Source of the DNA: a bacterium
GTDB taxonomy: Bacteria; Pseudomonadota; Gammaproteobacteria; Berkiellales; Berkiellaceae
DNA: 12,536 bases
Assembly: GCA_009927065.1 (NCBI GenBank)
Contig: RFNU01000070.1
Location: 1 to 12,536, forward strand
Reading direction: 5' to 3'
Below, one piece after another: positions 1 through 7,480 of this stretch (positions are counted from its first letter, which is position 1; every line of letters begins with the position of its first letter). A model generated the notes under the pieces. It searched no databases. It was not told the origin of the DNA and was given only the letters and a program-made list of their open reading frames with translations. Both the position numbers and the translations under genes were made by a program.

Positions 1-53
1 TCTTATCAAAAAGGAAGTGTATTTTTTCACAAAATACACTTAGACTGATAAGA
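1..53. repeat. Nested inverted repeat / hairpin at window edge
   Basis: An 8-bp outer arm (TCTTATCA at 1-8, TGATAAGA at 46-53) encloses an 11-bp perfect inner stem (15-25 with 31-41) with a 5-base loop. Read on the minus strand, the inner stem is followed by CCTTTTT, so it could end transcription arriving from the right. On the plus strand it could end a gene to the left of the window. It may also be a small palindromic element cut by the window edge. The pairing is seen directly; the role is inferred. Confidence 0.5.
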
Positions 54-75
54 GATTCCCTTCATGAGCTGATTG

Positions 76-861
76 ATGAATGAATTTTTTTTAATACCGA
101 TATTACTCATCTTTATTTTGCAATCATGCATATTTTTTTGGTACTTAGTGAATAAAAATCCTACTGTTGTTGATGTTGGCTGGGCTGGCACAACAGTAAT
201 CGTTGCAATTTTTTCTCTTTTCTTAAGGGCGCAAGCTCATCCTGTAGCCTTTATCATGAGTGCTCTGATTCTTGTTTGGGGCTTAAGATTAGGAGGATTT
301 CTTTATTTAACTCGAATATTACCTGATCATATTGATAAGCGTTATATAGAGTTGGCTAAAAATGCGCATTCTCCTGCCTTATATTATTTTAAAAATTTTC
401 AATTACAAGGATTGTTGATTTATCTCTTAACAATGCCTTTAAGAGTCTTATACGGGCCTAAAGAAATTAGCTTTTCGGTTATTTTATGTGTCGGTATTTC
501 AATCATCGGATTATGTATAGAAACTTATGCAGATTTATCATTATGGATCCATAAAAAACGGGGTACAGGAGAGTTATATAACAAAGGAATATGGGCTTAT
601 TCTAGACATCCAAACTATTTTGGAGATTGGTTGTTTTGGAGTGGTATTAGTTTAATGGCAATATCATTAGATTCTTACATCAGTTTTATTGCATTGATTT
701 CACCTTTAATGCTTTGGTCTATTATGCATTATATTACAGGGCCATTAACAGAAAAGTTATCATTAGCGAAGCGACCACAAGCCTATGCTGATTATCAAGC
801 AACAGTCCCAATGATTTTTCCCGATCTTATTGCATGTGTAAAGAAGTTTTTTGCCAAATAA
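76..861 (+). CDS. DUF1295 / steroid 5-alpha-reductase-like membrane protein
   Basis: This is a 261-residue polytopic inner-membrane protein with about six hydrophobic segments. The hallmark lies near residues 176-184 (SRHPNYFGD), followed by a GDWLFW-type stretch. It is the conserved cytoplasmic-face motif shared by DUF1295, steroid 5-alpha-reductase C-terminal domains and isoprenylcysteine methyltransferases. An early VVDVGW motif and a C-terminal EK...RP..Y..YQ..VP...P pattern also match DUF1295, and the length is normal for the family. Family members are thought to be NAD(P)H-dependent reductases or methyltransferases acting on lipids; the substrate cannot be told here. I chose ATG 76 over TTG 73, though neither has a strong ribosome site. 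It appears to be monocistronic. Confidence 0.88.
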   Translation: MNEFFLIPILLIFILQSCIFFWYLVNKNPTVVDVGWAGTTVIVAIFSLFLRAQAHPVAFIMSALILVWGLRLGGFLYLTRILPDHIDKRYIELAKNAHSPALYYFKNFQLQGLLIYLLTMPLRVLYGPKEISFSVILCVGISIIGLCIETYADLSLWIHKKRGTGELYNKGIWAYSRHPNYFGDWLFWSGISLMAISLDSYISFIALISPLMLWSIMHYITGPLTEKLSLAKRPQAYADYQATVPMIFPDLIACVKKFFAK

Positions 862-954
862 GATTTTTTGTTGTGGTTTGATTCTAGTTGATAACCCATT
901 AGCATACTTCAGGGGCAGGGATTAGATTTGAATGATATTACTCAGTGCGTATGA

Positions 955-1045
955 TGGAGGAGGGTGTGGGATTCGAACCCACGCTAGCCTACAAGACTAG
1001 TACAGTTTTCAAGACTGTCGCGATCGGCCTCTCCGCCAACCCTCC
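955..1045 (-). tRNA. tRNA-Ser (anticodon UGA)
   Basis: A complete type II cloverleaf reads on the minus strand. It has acceptor arms GGAGGGT/ACCCTCC, a 3-bp D stem GCG/CGC, and anticodon stem ACAGT/ACTGT around loop CTTGAAA (anticodon TGA). The long variable arm is a 6-bp stem with loop TTGTA, and the T arm is GTGGG-TTCGAAT-CCCAC. The long variable arm and the UGA anticodon identify a serine tRNA reading UCN codons. CCA is encoded (955-957). The discriminator base (958) reads as U on the RNA instead of the usual G for bacterial tRNA-Ser. Confidence 0.96.
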
Positions 1046-1089
1046 AAAATATCCGGTACTACGAACACTCCGTCACCGAAAACATTTGC

Positions 1090-1119
1090 ATGATAACATG
1101 CTATGGGGTTTCTCTGCAA
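1090..1119 (-). promoter_or_regulatory. Likely sigma-70 promoter for tRNA-Ser
   Basis: On the minus strand TTGCAG (-35) and TATCAT (-10) are separated by 18 bp. The -10 box ends 44 bp before the mature tRNA 5' end, leaving room for a short 5' leader. Support is motif match and position only. Confidence 0.4.
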
Positions 1120-1260
1120 TAGCCCCTTATGCAGTTTTAGGTATTACTTCCTTTTGGTGATCGCCAAGTTATTTAAAGACAAAACAAAAGGAAAACACAG
1201 TAAGACGTCACTTGAGCCATCTCAAAGCGCAGTGCTCAATGAGAGACATCATCAAAAGAC

Positions 1261-1278
1261 ACTTGCTTGGCCGCAAGT
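1261..1278 (-). terminator. Weak terminator-like hairpin after scpB
   Basis: A 6-bp stem ACTTGC/GCAAGT with a 6-base loop sits 12 bases beyond the scpB stop and is followed on the minus strand by GTCTTTTG. The stem is short and the T-run imperfect, so the call is tentative. Confidence 0.25.
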
Positions 1279-1290
1279 TGTTGCCATCGC

Positions 1291-1839
1291 TTAATCAGAA
1301 GCCTCCTCATTGATTGGCGGGTAGTTCACTGAAGCGGTCTCTATTAATGGAAGTTGTTTGAGTGAAACGAGATTAAAATCATCTAGAAATTTTTTAGTTG
1401 TCGCTAAAAGCTCAGGGCGTCCTGGCAAATCTCGATGTCCGATGACTTTAATCCAATCTTGTTCCATCAGTTGTCTGATAATATTAGCATTCACAGCCAC
1501 ACCGCGTACAATCTCGATTTCTGTTCTTGTAATCGGTTGACGATAAGCGATTAAGGCTAATGTCTCTAAAAGAGCTTTTGATAATCGCTGAGGCTTTTGT
1601 TCATAAAGCTTGTGTAACCAGGGGACATAAGTTTCTTGTAAAACAAGACTCCATCCAGAACTAGAATATTTGAGTTTTAAAAGCTCATCAGCTTTTATTT
1701 CTTCTTCTAAAAGAAGGATAGCCTCTTGTATTTTAGTCGGAGTCTGTTCTGTTATTTTACTTAAACGCGCAATATCAAGAGGCGCTGCACTAGCAAGCAA
1801 GAGGGATTTGATAACAAGTTTAAGAGGACTATGTTCCAT
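1291..1839 (-). CDS. scpB: Segregation and condensation protein ScpB
   Basis: ScpB dimerises and binds the ScpA kleisin, which bridges the heads of Smc to form the bacterial condensin that compacts and segregates the chromosome. The 182-residue length is normal. The N-terminal half reads as the first winged helix (LKLVIKSLLLASAAPLDIARLSK). The middle holds the conserved LSKALLETLALIAYRQPITR stretch, and then VRG...N.....L.E..WI...G..D.PGRP.L of the second winged helix. Its ATG overlaps the scpA end by 11 nt with GGAG about 10 nt upstream, so the two are translationally coupled, as expected for subunits of one complex. No rluB, a common neighbour of scpB, follows. Confidence 0.95.
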   Translation of the reverse strand: MEHSPLKLVIKSLLLASAAPLDIARLSKITEQTPTKIQEAILLLEEEIKADELLKLKYSSSGWSLVLQETYVPWLHKLYEQKPQRLSKALLETLALIAYRQPITRTEIEIVRGVAVNANIIRQLMEQDWIKVIGHRDLPGRPELLATTKKFLDDFNLVSLKQLPLIETASVNYPPINEEASD

Positions 1840-2620
1840 TAGCGAGTTCTCCTCTACGCTCTAATATTATTGGACCAAAAGAATATTCTTGATTAATACT
1901 AATGAGCATATCCTTAGCTAACTGTAATATTGCTAAAAAATAAACAATCAATTCATTTTTAGTTTTAAGGTTTTTCAAGATATTGCTGAATAATACTTTT
2001 TTACTCTCTAAATGTTCAAGCAAATCAATCATAGCTTCTCTTATCGATAAAGGCTCTATTTCTACCAAATGTGATTTTTGCTGAGCACTTCTTTGAATAA
2101 TCGATAAATAAGCTTCTTTGATTTCCCTCATGCAACAATGATAGACCGTTGGACCTAACTCTTCTACAGGTAAAGAAAAACTCCAAAAATTACGATCAAT
2201 GCGCTCGAGCATCTCTAATGATTCAGCTGCTTGTTGGCATTGTTCGTAAGCTAAGAGACGTTGGGCTAAAGCTAAACGCGGATCTTCCTCTTCGCTTTCA
2301 GTATTGGCACTGCTTCTAGGGAGTAACATCCTAGACTTAATTTCAATTAATGTTCCTGCCATGACCAAATACTCGATGGCAATATCACGATTTTTTTGCT
2401 TCATGAGCGTCAGATATGTTAAGTATTGCTGCGTCACATCACGAATGGGGATATTTAAAATATCAAAATTTTTCTTACGAATCAGATAAAGCAAAAGATC
2501 TAACGGACCTTCAAATTCTTCGAGTAAGATCGCTAAATATTCAGGAGGAATATAAAGATCAGAGGGAAGTTCAACAAGAACTTCACCTTGAATTTTAGCA
2601 ACAATAGATGATTCTAACAT
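1829..2620 (-). CDS. scpA: Segregation and condensation protein ScpA (kleisin)
   Basis: The kleisin subunit of Smc-ScpAB. The diagnostic N-terminal region FEGPLDLLLYLIRKKNFDILNIPI and the following helix with YL..L....D.A.EYLVMAGTLIEIKSRMLLP are clear. The C-terminal part is the winged-helix region that meets the Smc head. I placed the start at ATG 2620 (263 residues) because AGGGG lies just upstream. An in-frame TTG at 2656 would add 12 residues (LYFKSPKVRGV...) but has no ribosome site. It is followed by scpB with overlapping ends. Smc itself is not in the window. The presence of ScpAB implies the cell uses Smc rather than MukBEF. Confidence 0.94.
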   Translation of the reverse strand: MLESSIVAKIQGEVLVELPSDLYIPPEYLAILLEEFEGPLDLLLYLIRKKNFDILNIPIRDVTQQYLTYLTLMKQKNRDIAIEYLVMAGTLIEIKSRMLLPRSSANTESEEEDPRLALAQRLLAYEQCQQAAESLEMLERIDRNFWSFSLPVEELGPTVYHCCMREIKEAYLSIIQRSAQQKSHLVEIEPLSIREAMIDLLEHLESKKVLFSNILKNLKTKNELIVYFLAILQLAKDMLISINQEYSFGPIILERRGELANGT

Positions 2621-2660
2621 GACACCCCTAACTTTAGGACTTTTGAAGTATAGCAAGTAG

Positions 2661-2717
2661 TCAAGAACGATACCAATCCAACATGCTCAAAACAATAAGG
2701 TATAAGTTAATTTTCAT
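2661..2717 (-). CDS. Candidate 18-residue leader or small membrane peptide
   Basis: A short frame reads MKINLYLIVLSMLDWYRS and is preceded by a strong AGGAG ribosome site 6 nt from ATG 2717. It ends 40 nt before the scpA ATG. The core is hydrophobic and there is a single Trp near the end. No homologue is recognised. It may be a real small protein, a translated leader that tunes scpAB, or chance. The ribosome site is much better than that of scpA itself, which is the main reason to list it. Confidence 0.35.
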   Translation of the reverse strand: MKINLYLIVLSMLDWYRS

Positions 2718-2718
2718 C

Positions 2719-2748
2719 AATATCTCCTCATATCCCCTAATATCCTTT
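2719..2748 (-). repeat. Three tandem 10-bp repeats (AGRGGATATK)
   Basis: On the minus strand three exact-phase 10-bp units follow each other: AAAGGATATT, AGGGGATATG, AGGAGATATT. The last unit is also the ribosome site of the 18-codon frame. The array lies in the trpS-scpA gap, about one helical turn per unit. Confidence 0.6.
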
Positions 2749-2783
2749 TGATATATCGCTTTATTCTTAGAAAAAAGAGCGTA

Positions 2784-2813
2784 AATATAAAAAACATGTT
2801 GTTTTTCTGATAA
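2784..2813 (-). promoter_or_regulatory. Possible promoter for scpAB
   Basis: On the minus strand TTATCA (-35) and TATATT (-10) are separated by 18 bp, inside the trpS-scpA gap. The spacer contains an A/T-rich palindrome (AAAAACA/TGTTTTT). It would transcribe the 10-bp repeats, the small frame and scpAB. Confidence 0.33.
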
Positions 2814-2849
2814 TCACTTAAAAAATTACTCTCTAACAATACTCGTCGC

Positions 2850-4070
2850 TTAATTAAAACCTATACATAAGCTTTCTTTGATCATTTTCATTTGTTCAGC
2901 AGCAACTTCTTTTGCGGCTTTTGAACCTTGGCGTATCACATCATAAATATATGAAGGATGATTTTTTAAAGACAACCCTTTTTCATAGATAGGAGCATGA
3001 AAGTCTATGATTGCTTGAGCCACCAAGTTCTTACAATCAACACAACCAATCGCTGCAGTACGACATTGTTGCGCAATATCGGCACAGTCTTCTTTTGAAC
3101 GATATAAGGCATGATAAGTAAAAACAGGGCATACTGTCGGCTCACCCGGATCGGTTCTTCTAATCCTAGCCGGATCTGTCGGCATATTCTTGATCTTAAA
3201 TGGTATTTCTTTTGGGTTTTCACGAAGATTTAAGACATTGCCATAAGATTTTGACATTTTTCTATTACCATCAAGCCCACATATTTTGGGCGTTGGTGTG
3301 AGTAAAGCTTGAGGCTCTACTAAAATCATTCGTCCAGCTCCTTCAACAAACCCCAAAAGATATTCTCTGTCATGGTGAGATAAGTGTGCTTGAGATGAAA
3401 TCAGAGTTTTCGCTGTTTCTAGCTGATCTTTAGATCCGGTTTCTTGATATGTTTTTTTGAGATCAAGCAGAGTTTTTTTCTGATGGCGTCCCATCTTATC
3501 TAACGCTTCGTTCACAATAGATTGATATTGAGGATTTGTTCCAAAAAGATGATTGAACTTTCTTACGAGCTCACGTGTGAGTTCTAAATGTGGAAGTTGA
3601 TCTTCACCGACAGGAACGAAATTGGCTCGATATAAGCAAATATCTGCACTCATTAAAACCGGATAACCTAAAAATCCATAGGTATGAATCTCACGATCTT
3701 GTAATTGATGAAGTTGCTCTTTATAGGTGGGAACACGCTCAAGCCAGCTTAAGGGGGTGATCATTCCTAATAATGAAGCTAATTCAGCATGTTCCTGTAT
3801 TTCTGATTGTAAAAAGATTTGACATGATTTAGGATCTAGACCACAACTTAACCAGTCAATAACTTGTTCAAAAACATGTTCTTTTAATGTCCAAGGTTCT
3901 TGATAATGGGTCGTTAATGCGTGCAAATCAGCAAGCATAAACCAGCATTCATAATGATGCTGTAATTCAATCCAGTTTTTTAAGACACCAAAATAATGTC
4001 CTATATGACAGGCCCCAGTTGTTCGTTGACCAGATACAACGCGTTGAGTAGCTTTAAGCGTGTCAAGCAT
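2850..4070 (-). CDS. trpS: Tryptophanyl-tRNA synthetase, long form
   Basis: A class I synthetase that charges tRNA-Trp with tryptophan in the cytoplasm. It carries the signature HIGH (residues 22-25) in GACHIGHY and KMSKS (271-275) in GNRKMSKSYGN. At 406 residues it is longer than the roughly 330-residue common form; most of the excess lies before KMSKS, about residues 187-254. The C-terminal half carries C314-x21-C336-x6-C343-x2-C346, close to the iron-sulfur motif known in Thermotoga TrpRS. I chose ATG 4070 because AAAGGA lies 12 nt upstream and it leaves a usual short lead before the RVVSGQR strand. ATG 4094 would add 8 residues without a ribosome site. The gene diverges from metG. Confidence 0.95.
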   Translation of the reverse strand: MLDTLKATQRVVSGQRTTGACHIGHYFGVLKNWIELQHHYECWFMLADLHALTTHYQEPWTLKEHVFEQVIDWLSCGLDPKSCQIFLQSEIQEHAELASLLGMITPLSWLERVPTYKEQLHQLQDREIHTYGFLGYPVLMSADICLYRANFVPVGEDQLPHLELTRELVRKFNHLFGTNPQYQSIVNEALDKMGRHQKKTLLDLKKTYQETGSKDQLETAKTLISSQAHLSHHDREYLLGFVEGAGRMILVEPQALLTPTPKICGLDGNRKMSKSYGNVLNLRENPKEIPFKIKNMPTDPARIRRTDPGEPTVCPVFTYHALYRSKEDCADIAQQCRTAAIGCVDCKNLVAQAIIDFHAPIYEKGLSLKNHPSYIYDVIRQGSKAAKEVAAEQMKMIKESLCIGFN

Positions 4071-4173
4071 ATGAATATTTTTTCCTTTATTCATTAAAAA
4101 TTACTTATCTAGAATATCATATTTTTTCTAAAGCGTATCTTGGTTTTTCAAATGATATGGAGTAAATGTGCGC

Positions 4174-4201
4174 TTGTTTGATTGAGAGCTTTCGTTATAG
4201 G
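4174..4201 (+). promoter_or_regulatory. Upstream metG promoter copy (P1)
   Basis: TTGTTT, a 16-bp spacer and TATAGG. It is the distal copy of a duplicated promoter: the block starting with GATTGAG and ending with GTAAATTT (4180-4209) recurs 57 bp downstream. Confidence 0.35.
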
Positions 4202-4230
4202 GTAAATTTTTTCTTTTTCCTTAAAATAAG

Positions 4231-4260
4231 TTGACGGATTGAGGTCAGCTTCGTTACGAT
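4231..4260 (+). promoter_or_regulatory. Likely main metG promoter (P2)
   Basis: TTGACG (-35), an 18-bp spacer and TACGAT (-10), about 28 bp before the metG ATG. A small palindrome TTACG-ATAG-CGTAA (4254-4267) covers the -10, which could serve as an operator. Confidence 0.5.
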
Positions 4261-4288
4261 AGCGTAAATTTATTAAATAATCTAAGTT

Positions 4289-6286
4289 ATGGAAAGTGAA
4301 CGTTATCTTGTGACTGTGGCTTTACCTTATGCCAATGGACCTTTACATGTAGGTCATATGGTGGAGATGATAGAAGCAGATATTTGGGTACGTGCTCAGC
4401 GTCAATTAGGTCACCAGTGCCTTTTTGTCAGTGGAAATGATGCGCATGGTACGCCTATTATGCTTAAAGCAGAACAAGAAGGAGTCACTCCCGCTGAACT
4501 TGTAACGAGGATAAAAACCGAACATCAAGCAGCGATTAATGCCTTTGACATTAGTTTTAACAACTTTTCAAGAACAGACACACCGACTAATCAAGAATAT
4601 TGTTATCAAATTTATGAAGCTTTAAAAGCAGATCACGCTCTTTTTGAACAAGAGAGTTTACAGGCTTTCGATGAAATCAAACAGATGTTTTTACCCGATC
4701 GTTTTGTCAAAGGAACGTGTCCTCGTTGTCAAGCTACCGATCAGTATGGAGATAATTGTGATCGCTGCGGAGCAACCTATACTCCTGCTGAGTTGAAAGA
4801 ACCTTATTCTGTGTTAACAAACAGCCCTCCTAGCTTTAAAATGAGCAAGCATTTATTTTTGAATCTTGAGCGCTATCGCCATTGGTTAGAATCATATCTC
4901 CCAAAAATATTGCAAGAAAGCGTTTTAGCCAAATTAAAAGAATGGTTTACTACAGAGCTCAAGCCGTGGAATATTACACGCGAACAACCTTATCATGGCT
5001 TTATTGTGCCTGATAGGCCTCATCAATGCTTTTATGTGTGGTTTGATGCTCCGATTGGGTACTTAGCAAGTTTTTCAGAAGTTATTAACCAACGTAACTC
5101 TACAGATAATCCTTTAGATAAACATTCCTCATGGAAAATGATACATTTTATTGGAAAGGATATTAGTTATTTCCATAGTTTATTTTGGCCTGTTTTACTG
5201 AAAGCCTCTGAACAAAAGCTTCCAAGTAAAATTTATGTGCATGGATTTTTGACCGTTAATGGTCATAAGATGTCGAAATCTAAAGGTACATTTATACAAG
5301 CCAATCATTTAGCTCAGTCAATTGATCCTGAACTTTTTCGTTATTATTTAGCATCAAAATTAACCGGCTCTATTGATGATATTAATTTTGATCTCAAAGA
5401 ATTTGTAGAAAAAATTAATAGTGATCTTGTTGGTAAGTTTGTCAATATTTTATCTCGCTGCTCCAAACTACTGTTTGAGCATAAAAATGGGCACTTTAAA
5501 ACAGATGCTCTTTCTTATCCTAAGTTTGAAGAGGCATTAGCGTTGCATTCATTCTTGTTGAAAACATATACAGAACGCTCATTTGCATCAGCAATCAGCC
5601 AATTAATGAAAATGGCGGCAACTTTGAATGAAACGTTGACGTTAGAGCAACCATGGCGTCACTTAGGGCAGAGTGAAAGTGATCTTTCTGCATGGGCTGT
5701 ATTAACCGATGTCTTATATGCGTTTAAAGTGTTGATTTCAGCATTGCAGCCTATTATGCCAAAGTTTGCTGCAACCTTGTTATCTTATTATGAATATACA
5801 ACTCAAACAACGTTATCAATGCATGATACAAAACTTACTAAATCTTATGAGCCAGTTTTGTATAGAGTTGAAGAACAAAAAATAAAGGAACTTTTAGGTA
5901 TGAATGAACATGTCGAACCAATAACTCTTATTGAAGAAAAATCTTCTGCGCCTGAAATGAAGAGTTTGATTACAATTGATGACTTTGCTAAGGTTGATTT
6001 ACGTGTCGGTTTAATTAAATCTGCAGAATCTGTAGAAGAAGCAGATAAACTCTTAAGATTACATGTTGATATCGGCTTAAAAACGATTCAAGTTTTTTCA
6101 GGTATTAAAAAATATGTTAATCCAAGTGATTTAGTTGGTAAAAAAGTTGTCGTTTGTATTAATCTTCAGCCTCGTAAAATGAAATTTGGGCTATCAGAAG
6201 GAATGATCTTGGCTGCAAGTGATGATCAAGGTTTATGCTTATTAACTCCTATGACGGATCGCGATGTAGGAGCAACTATTAGCTAA
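4289..6286 (+). CDS. metG: Methionyl-tRNA synthetase
   Basis: A class I synthetase that charges initiator and elongator tRNA-Met. It carries HVGH (residues 20-23) in NGPLHVGH and a zinc knuckle C144-x2-C147-x9-C157-x2-C160. KMSKS is at 327-331 in VNGHKMSKSKG. The C-terminal tRNA-binding OB-fold (Trbp111/Arc1p type, about residues 558-665) has VDLRVG, FSGIKKY and NLQPRKMKFGLSEGM. This is the full E. coli-type dimeric architecture (677 residues there). The ribosome site is weak, but ATG 4289 gives the normal N-terminus (RYLVTVALPYANG). Its TAA shares one base with the rsxB ATG (TAATG), so the downstream gene is translationally coupled. Confidence 0.97.
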   Translation: MESERYLVTVALPYANGPLHVGHMVEMIEADIWVRAQRQLGHQCLFVSGNDAHGTPIMLKAEQEGVTPAELVTRIKTEHQAAINAFDISFNNFSRTDTPTNQEYCYQIYEALKADHALFEQESLQAFDEIKQMFLPDRFVKGTCPRCQATDQYGDNCDRCGATYTPAELKEPYSVLTNSPPSFKMSKHLFLNLERYRHWLESYLPKILQESVLAKLKEWFTTELKPWNITREQPYHGFIVPDRPHQCFYVWFDAPIGYLASFSEVINQRNSTDNPLDKHSSWKMIHFIGKDISYFHSLFWPVLLKASEQKLPSKIYVHGFLTVNGHKMSKSKGTFIQANHLAQSIDPELFRYYLASKLTGSIDDINFDLKEFVEKINSDLVGKFVNILSRCSKLLFEHKNGHFKTDALSYPKFEEALALHSFLLKTYTERSFASAISQLMKMAATLNETLTLEQPWRHLGQSESDLSAWAVLTDVLYAFKVLISALQPIMPKFAATLLSYYEYTTQTTLSMHDTKLTKSYEPVLYRVEEQKIKELLGMNEHVEPITLIEEKSSAPEMKSLITIDDFAKVDLRVGLIKSAESVEEADKLLRLHVDIGLKTIQVFSGIKKYVNPSDLVGKKVVVCINLQPRKMKFGLSEGMILAASDDQGLCLLTPMTDRDVGATIS

Positions 6287-6840
6287 TGTCTATTACGATT
6301 GAACAATGTGAATCTGTGTTGCCCCAGACCCAGTGCCGTCAGTGTAGCTATGATGGGTGTCGCCCTTATGCTGCTGCATTGGTATCTGGCCAGGAGTCCT
6401 TAATCAATCGTTGTCGACCCGGTGGGCAAGATGTTGTTGATGCCTTAGCGCAGTTATTTGAATTGCCTTCAACGCAACCTCTTCAAGAGCCCCTTGCTGA
6501 GTGTACAGTTGTTGTTAACGTCGATGATTGTATTGGCTGTACACTCTGTATTCAAGCATGCCCTGTTGATGCTATCGTTGGTGCTGCTAAAATGCAGCAT
6601 CAAGTTTTACAAGAGCATTGTACTGGATGCCAACTGTGTTTACCGATTTGCCCAACAGCATGTATGAGTATAGAGGAAAGAACACTGCCATTGCCTTCAC
6701 CTCAAGATAATAAAAAACAAACAGAGCAGCGTGCTGCTAAAAAGTTGCTCGAGAAACAAGAACGTATGCGTGATCATAGAGCGAGTATTGCTCATTTAAA
6801 TGATCCAAATTCTGTATTAAATTTGTGTCTGAAGAAGTGA
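6286..6840 (+). CDS. rsxB: RsxB/RnfB-type iron-sulfur protein, no membrane anchor
   Basis: A 184-residue electron-transfer protein with three predicted [4Fe-4S] clusters. The first is in the RnfB-specific domain (C17, C20, C25, C43; LPQTQCRQCSYDGCRPYA and CRPGG). Two more are in a 2x4Fe-4S ferredoxin domain (C82/C85/C88/C92 and C112/C115/C118/C122, each ending CP). The family normally carries an N-terminal transmembrane helix and works with RsxA, C, D, G and E. Here the first 11 residues lead straight into the cluster domain, so the protein should be soluble, and no partner gene is nearby. The C-terminus (about 140-184) is charged and probably helical. It lies between metG (1-base overlap) and nth; in E. 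coli nth also follows the rsx operon. Confidence 0.9.
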   Translation: MSITIEQCESVLPQTQCRQCSYDGCRPYAAALVSGQESLINRCRPGGQDVVDALAQLFELPSTQPLQEPLAECTVVVNVDDCIGCTLCIQACPVDAIVGAAKMQHQVLQEHCTGCQLCLPICPTACMSIEERTLPLPSPQDNKKQTEQRAAKKLLEKQERMRDHRASIAHLNDPNSVLNLCLKK

Positions 6841-6850
6841 TTGTTGCATT

Positions 6851-7480
6851 ATGCAAAAAGAGAATCAACGCATAAAAAATATTTTTAGGATACTTAACGA
6901 TCTGTATCCTGAACCAACCACAGAGCTTCATTATCAAACCCCTTTTCAATTACTCATTGCAGTCGTTTTATCGGCACAATCTACAGATAAAGGCGTCAAT
7001 AAAGCAACAAGTCAATTTTTTCATAAAATCAAAGAACCTGAAGATCTCAATCAATTATCACAGAAAGATATTGAGCAGTTAATCAAAACTATCGGATTGT
7101 ATCAAGCTAAGGCTCGTTATCTTAAAGATCTCTCTGCTCAGTTGATTCATCATTTTGACAGCAAAGTGCCCAGTACTAGAGAGGAGTTAATGACTCTTAG
7201 CGGCGTTGGGCGTAAAACAGCTAATGTTGTGCTCAATACGTTGTATGGCGATGAAGTGATCGCTGTAGATACTCACGTTTTGAGGGTGAGTCAGCGTCTA
7301 GGATTGTCTCTACGGTCTACGCCTCTAGGCGTGGAAGAAGATTTGATGTTATGTATTCCTAAAGACATGTTGAAAGATGCCCATCACCATTTAATTCTTC
7401 ATGGTCGTTATACATGTAAGGCAAGAAGACCTCTTTGTGGACAGTGTCCGCTTCAAGCCCTCTGTAACTATCCGCTATGA
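6851..7480 (+). CDS. nth: Endonuclease III (base excision repair)
   Basis: A DNA glycosylase/AP lyase that removes oxidised pyrimidines. The 209 residues match the E. coli enzyme (211) nearly residue for residue. The helix-hairpin-helix is LSGVGRKTANVV with catalytic Lys122, catalytic Asp140 is in VDTHV, and the C-terminal [4Fe-4S] loop is C189-x6-C196-x2-C199-x5-C205. Each lies two positions beyond its E. coli counterpart. It begins 10 nt after rsxB and is probably cotranscribed from the metG promoters. The 3' end overlaps the convergent rnt gene by 6 nt, so no terminator fits between them. Confidence 0.97.
   Translation: MQKENQRIKNIFRILNDLYPEPTTELHYQTPFQLLIAVVLSAQSTDKGVNKATSQFFHKIKEPEDLNQLSQKDIEQLIKTIGLYQAKARYLKDLSAQLIHHFDSKVPSTREELMTLSGVGRKTANVVLNTLYGDEVIAVDTHVLRVSQRLGLSLRSTPLGVEEDLMLCIPKDMLKDAHHHLILHGRYTCKARRPLCGQCPLQALCNYPL

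Noticed and set aside
911..935. Possible tRNA 3' remnant downstream of tRNA-Ser
   Set aside because: GGGATTAGATTTGAA loosely resembles a T-arm, but no stems or acceptor pairing can be built.
945..1160. Plus-strand open frame whose product begins MRMMEEGVGFEPT
   Set aside because: This is the well-known false protein produced by translating the complement of a serine tRNA gene; the tRNA explains the sequence fully.
2661..2849. Tryptophan-type attenuator between trpS and scpA
   Set aside because: The small frame has only one Trp codon and there is no terminator hairpin with a T-run after it. It also lies downstream of trpS, not upstream.
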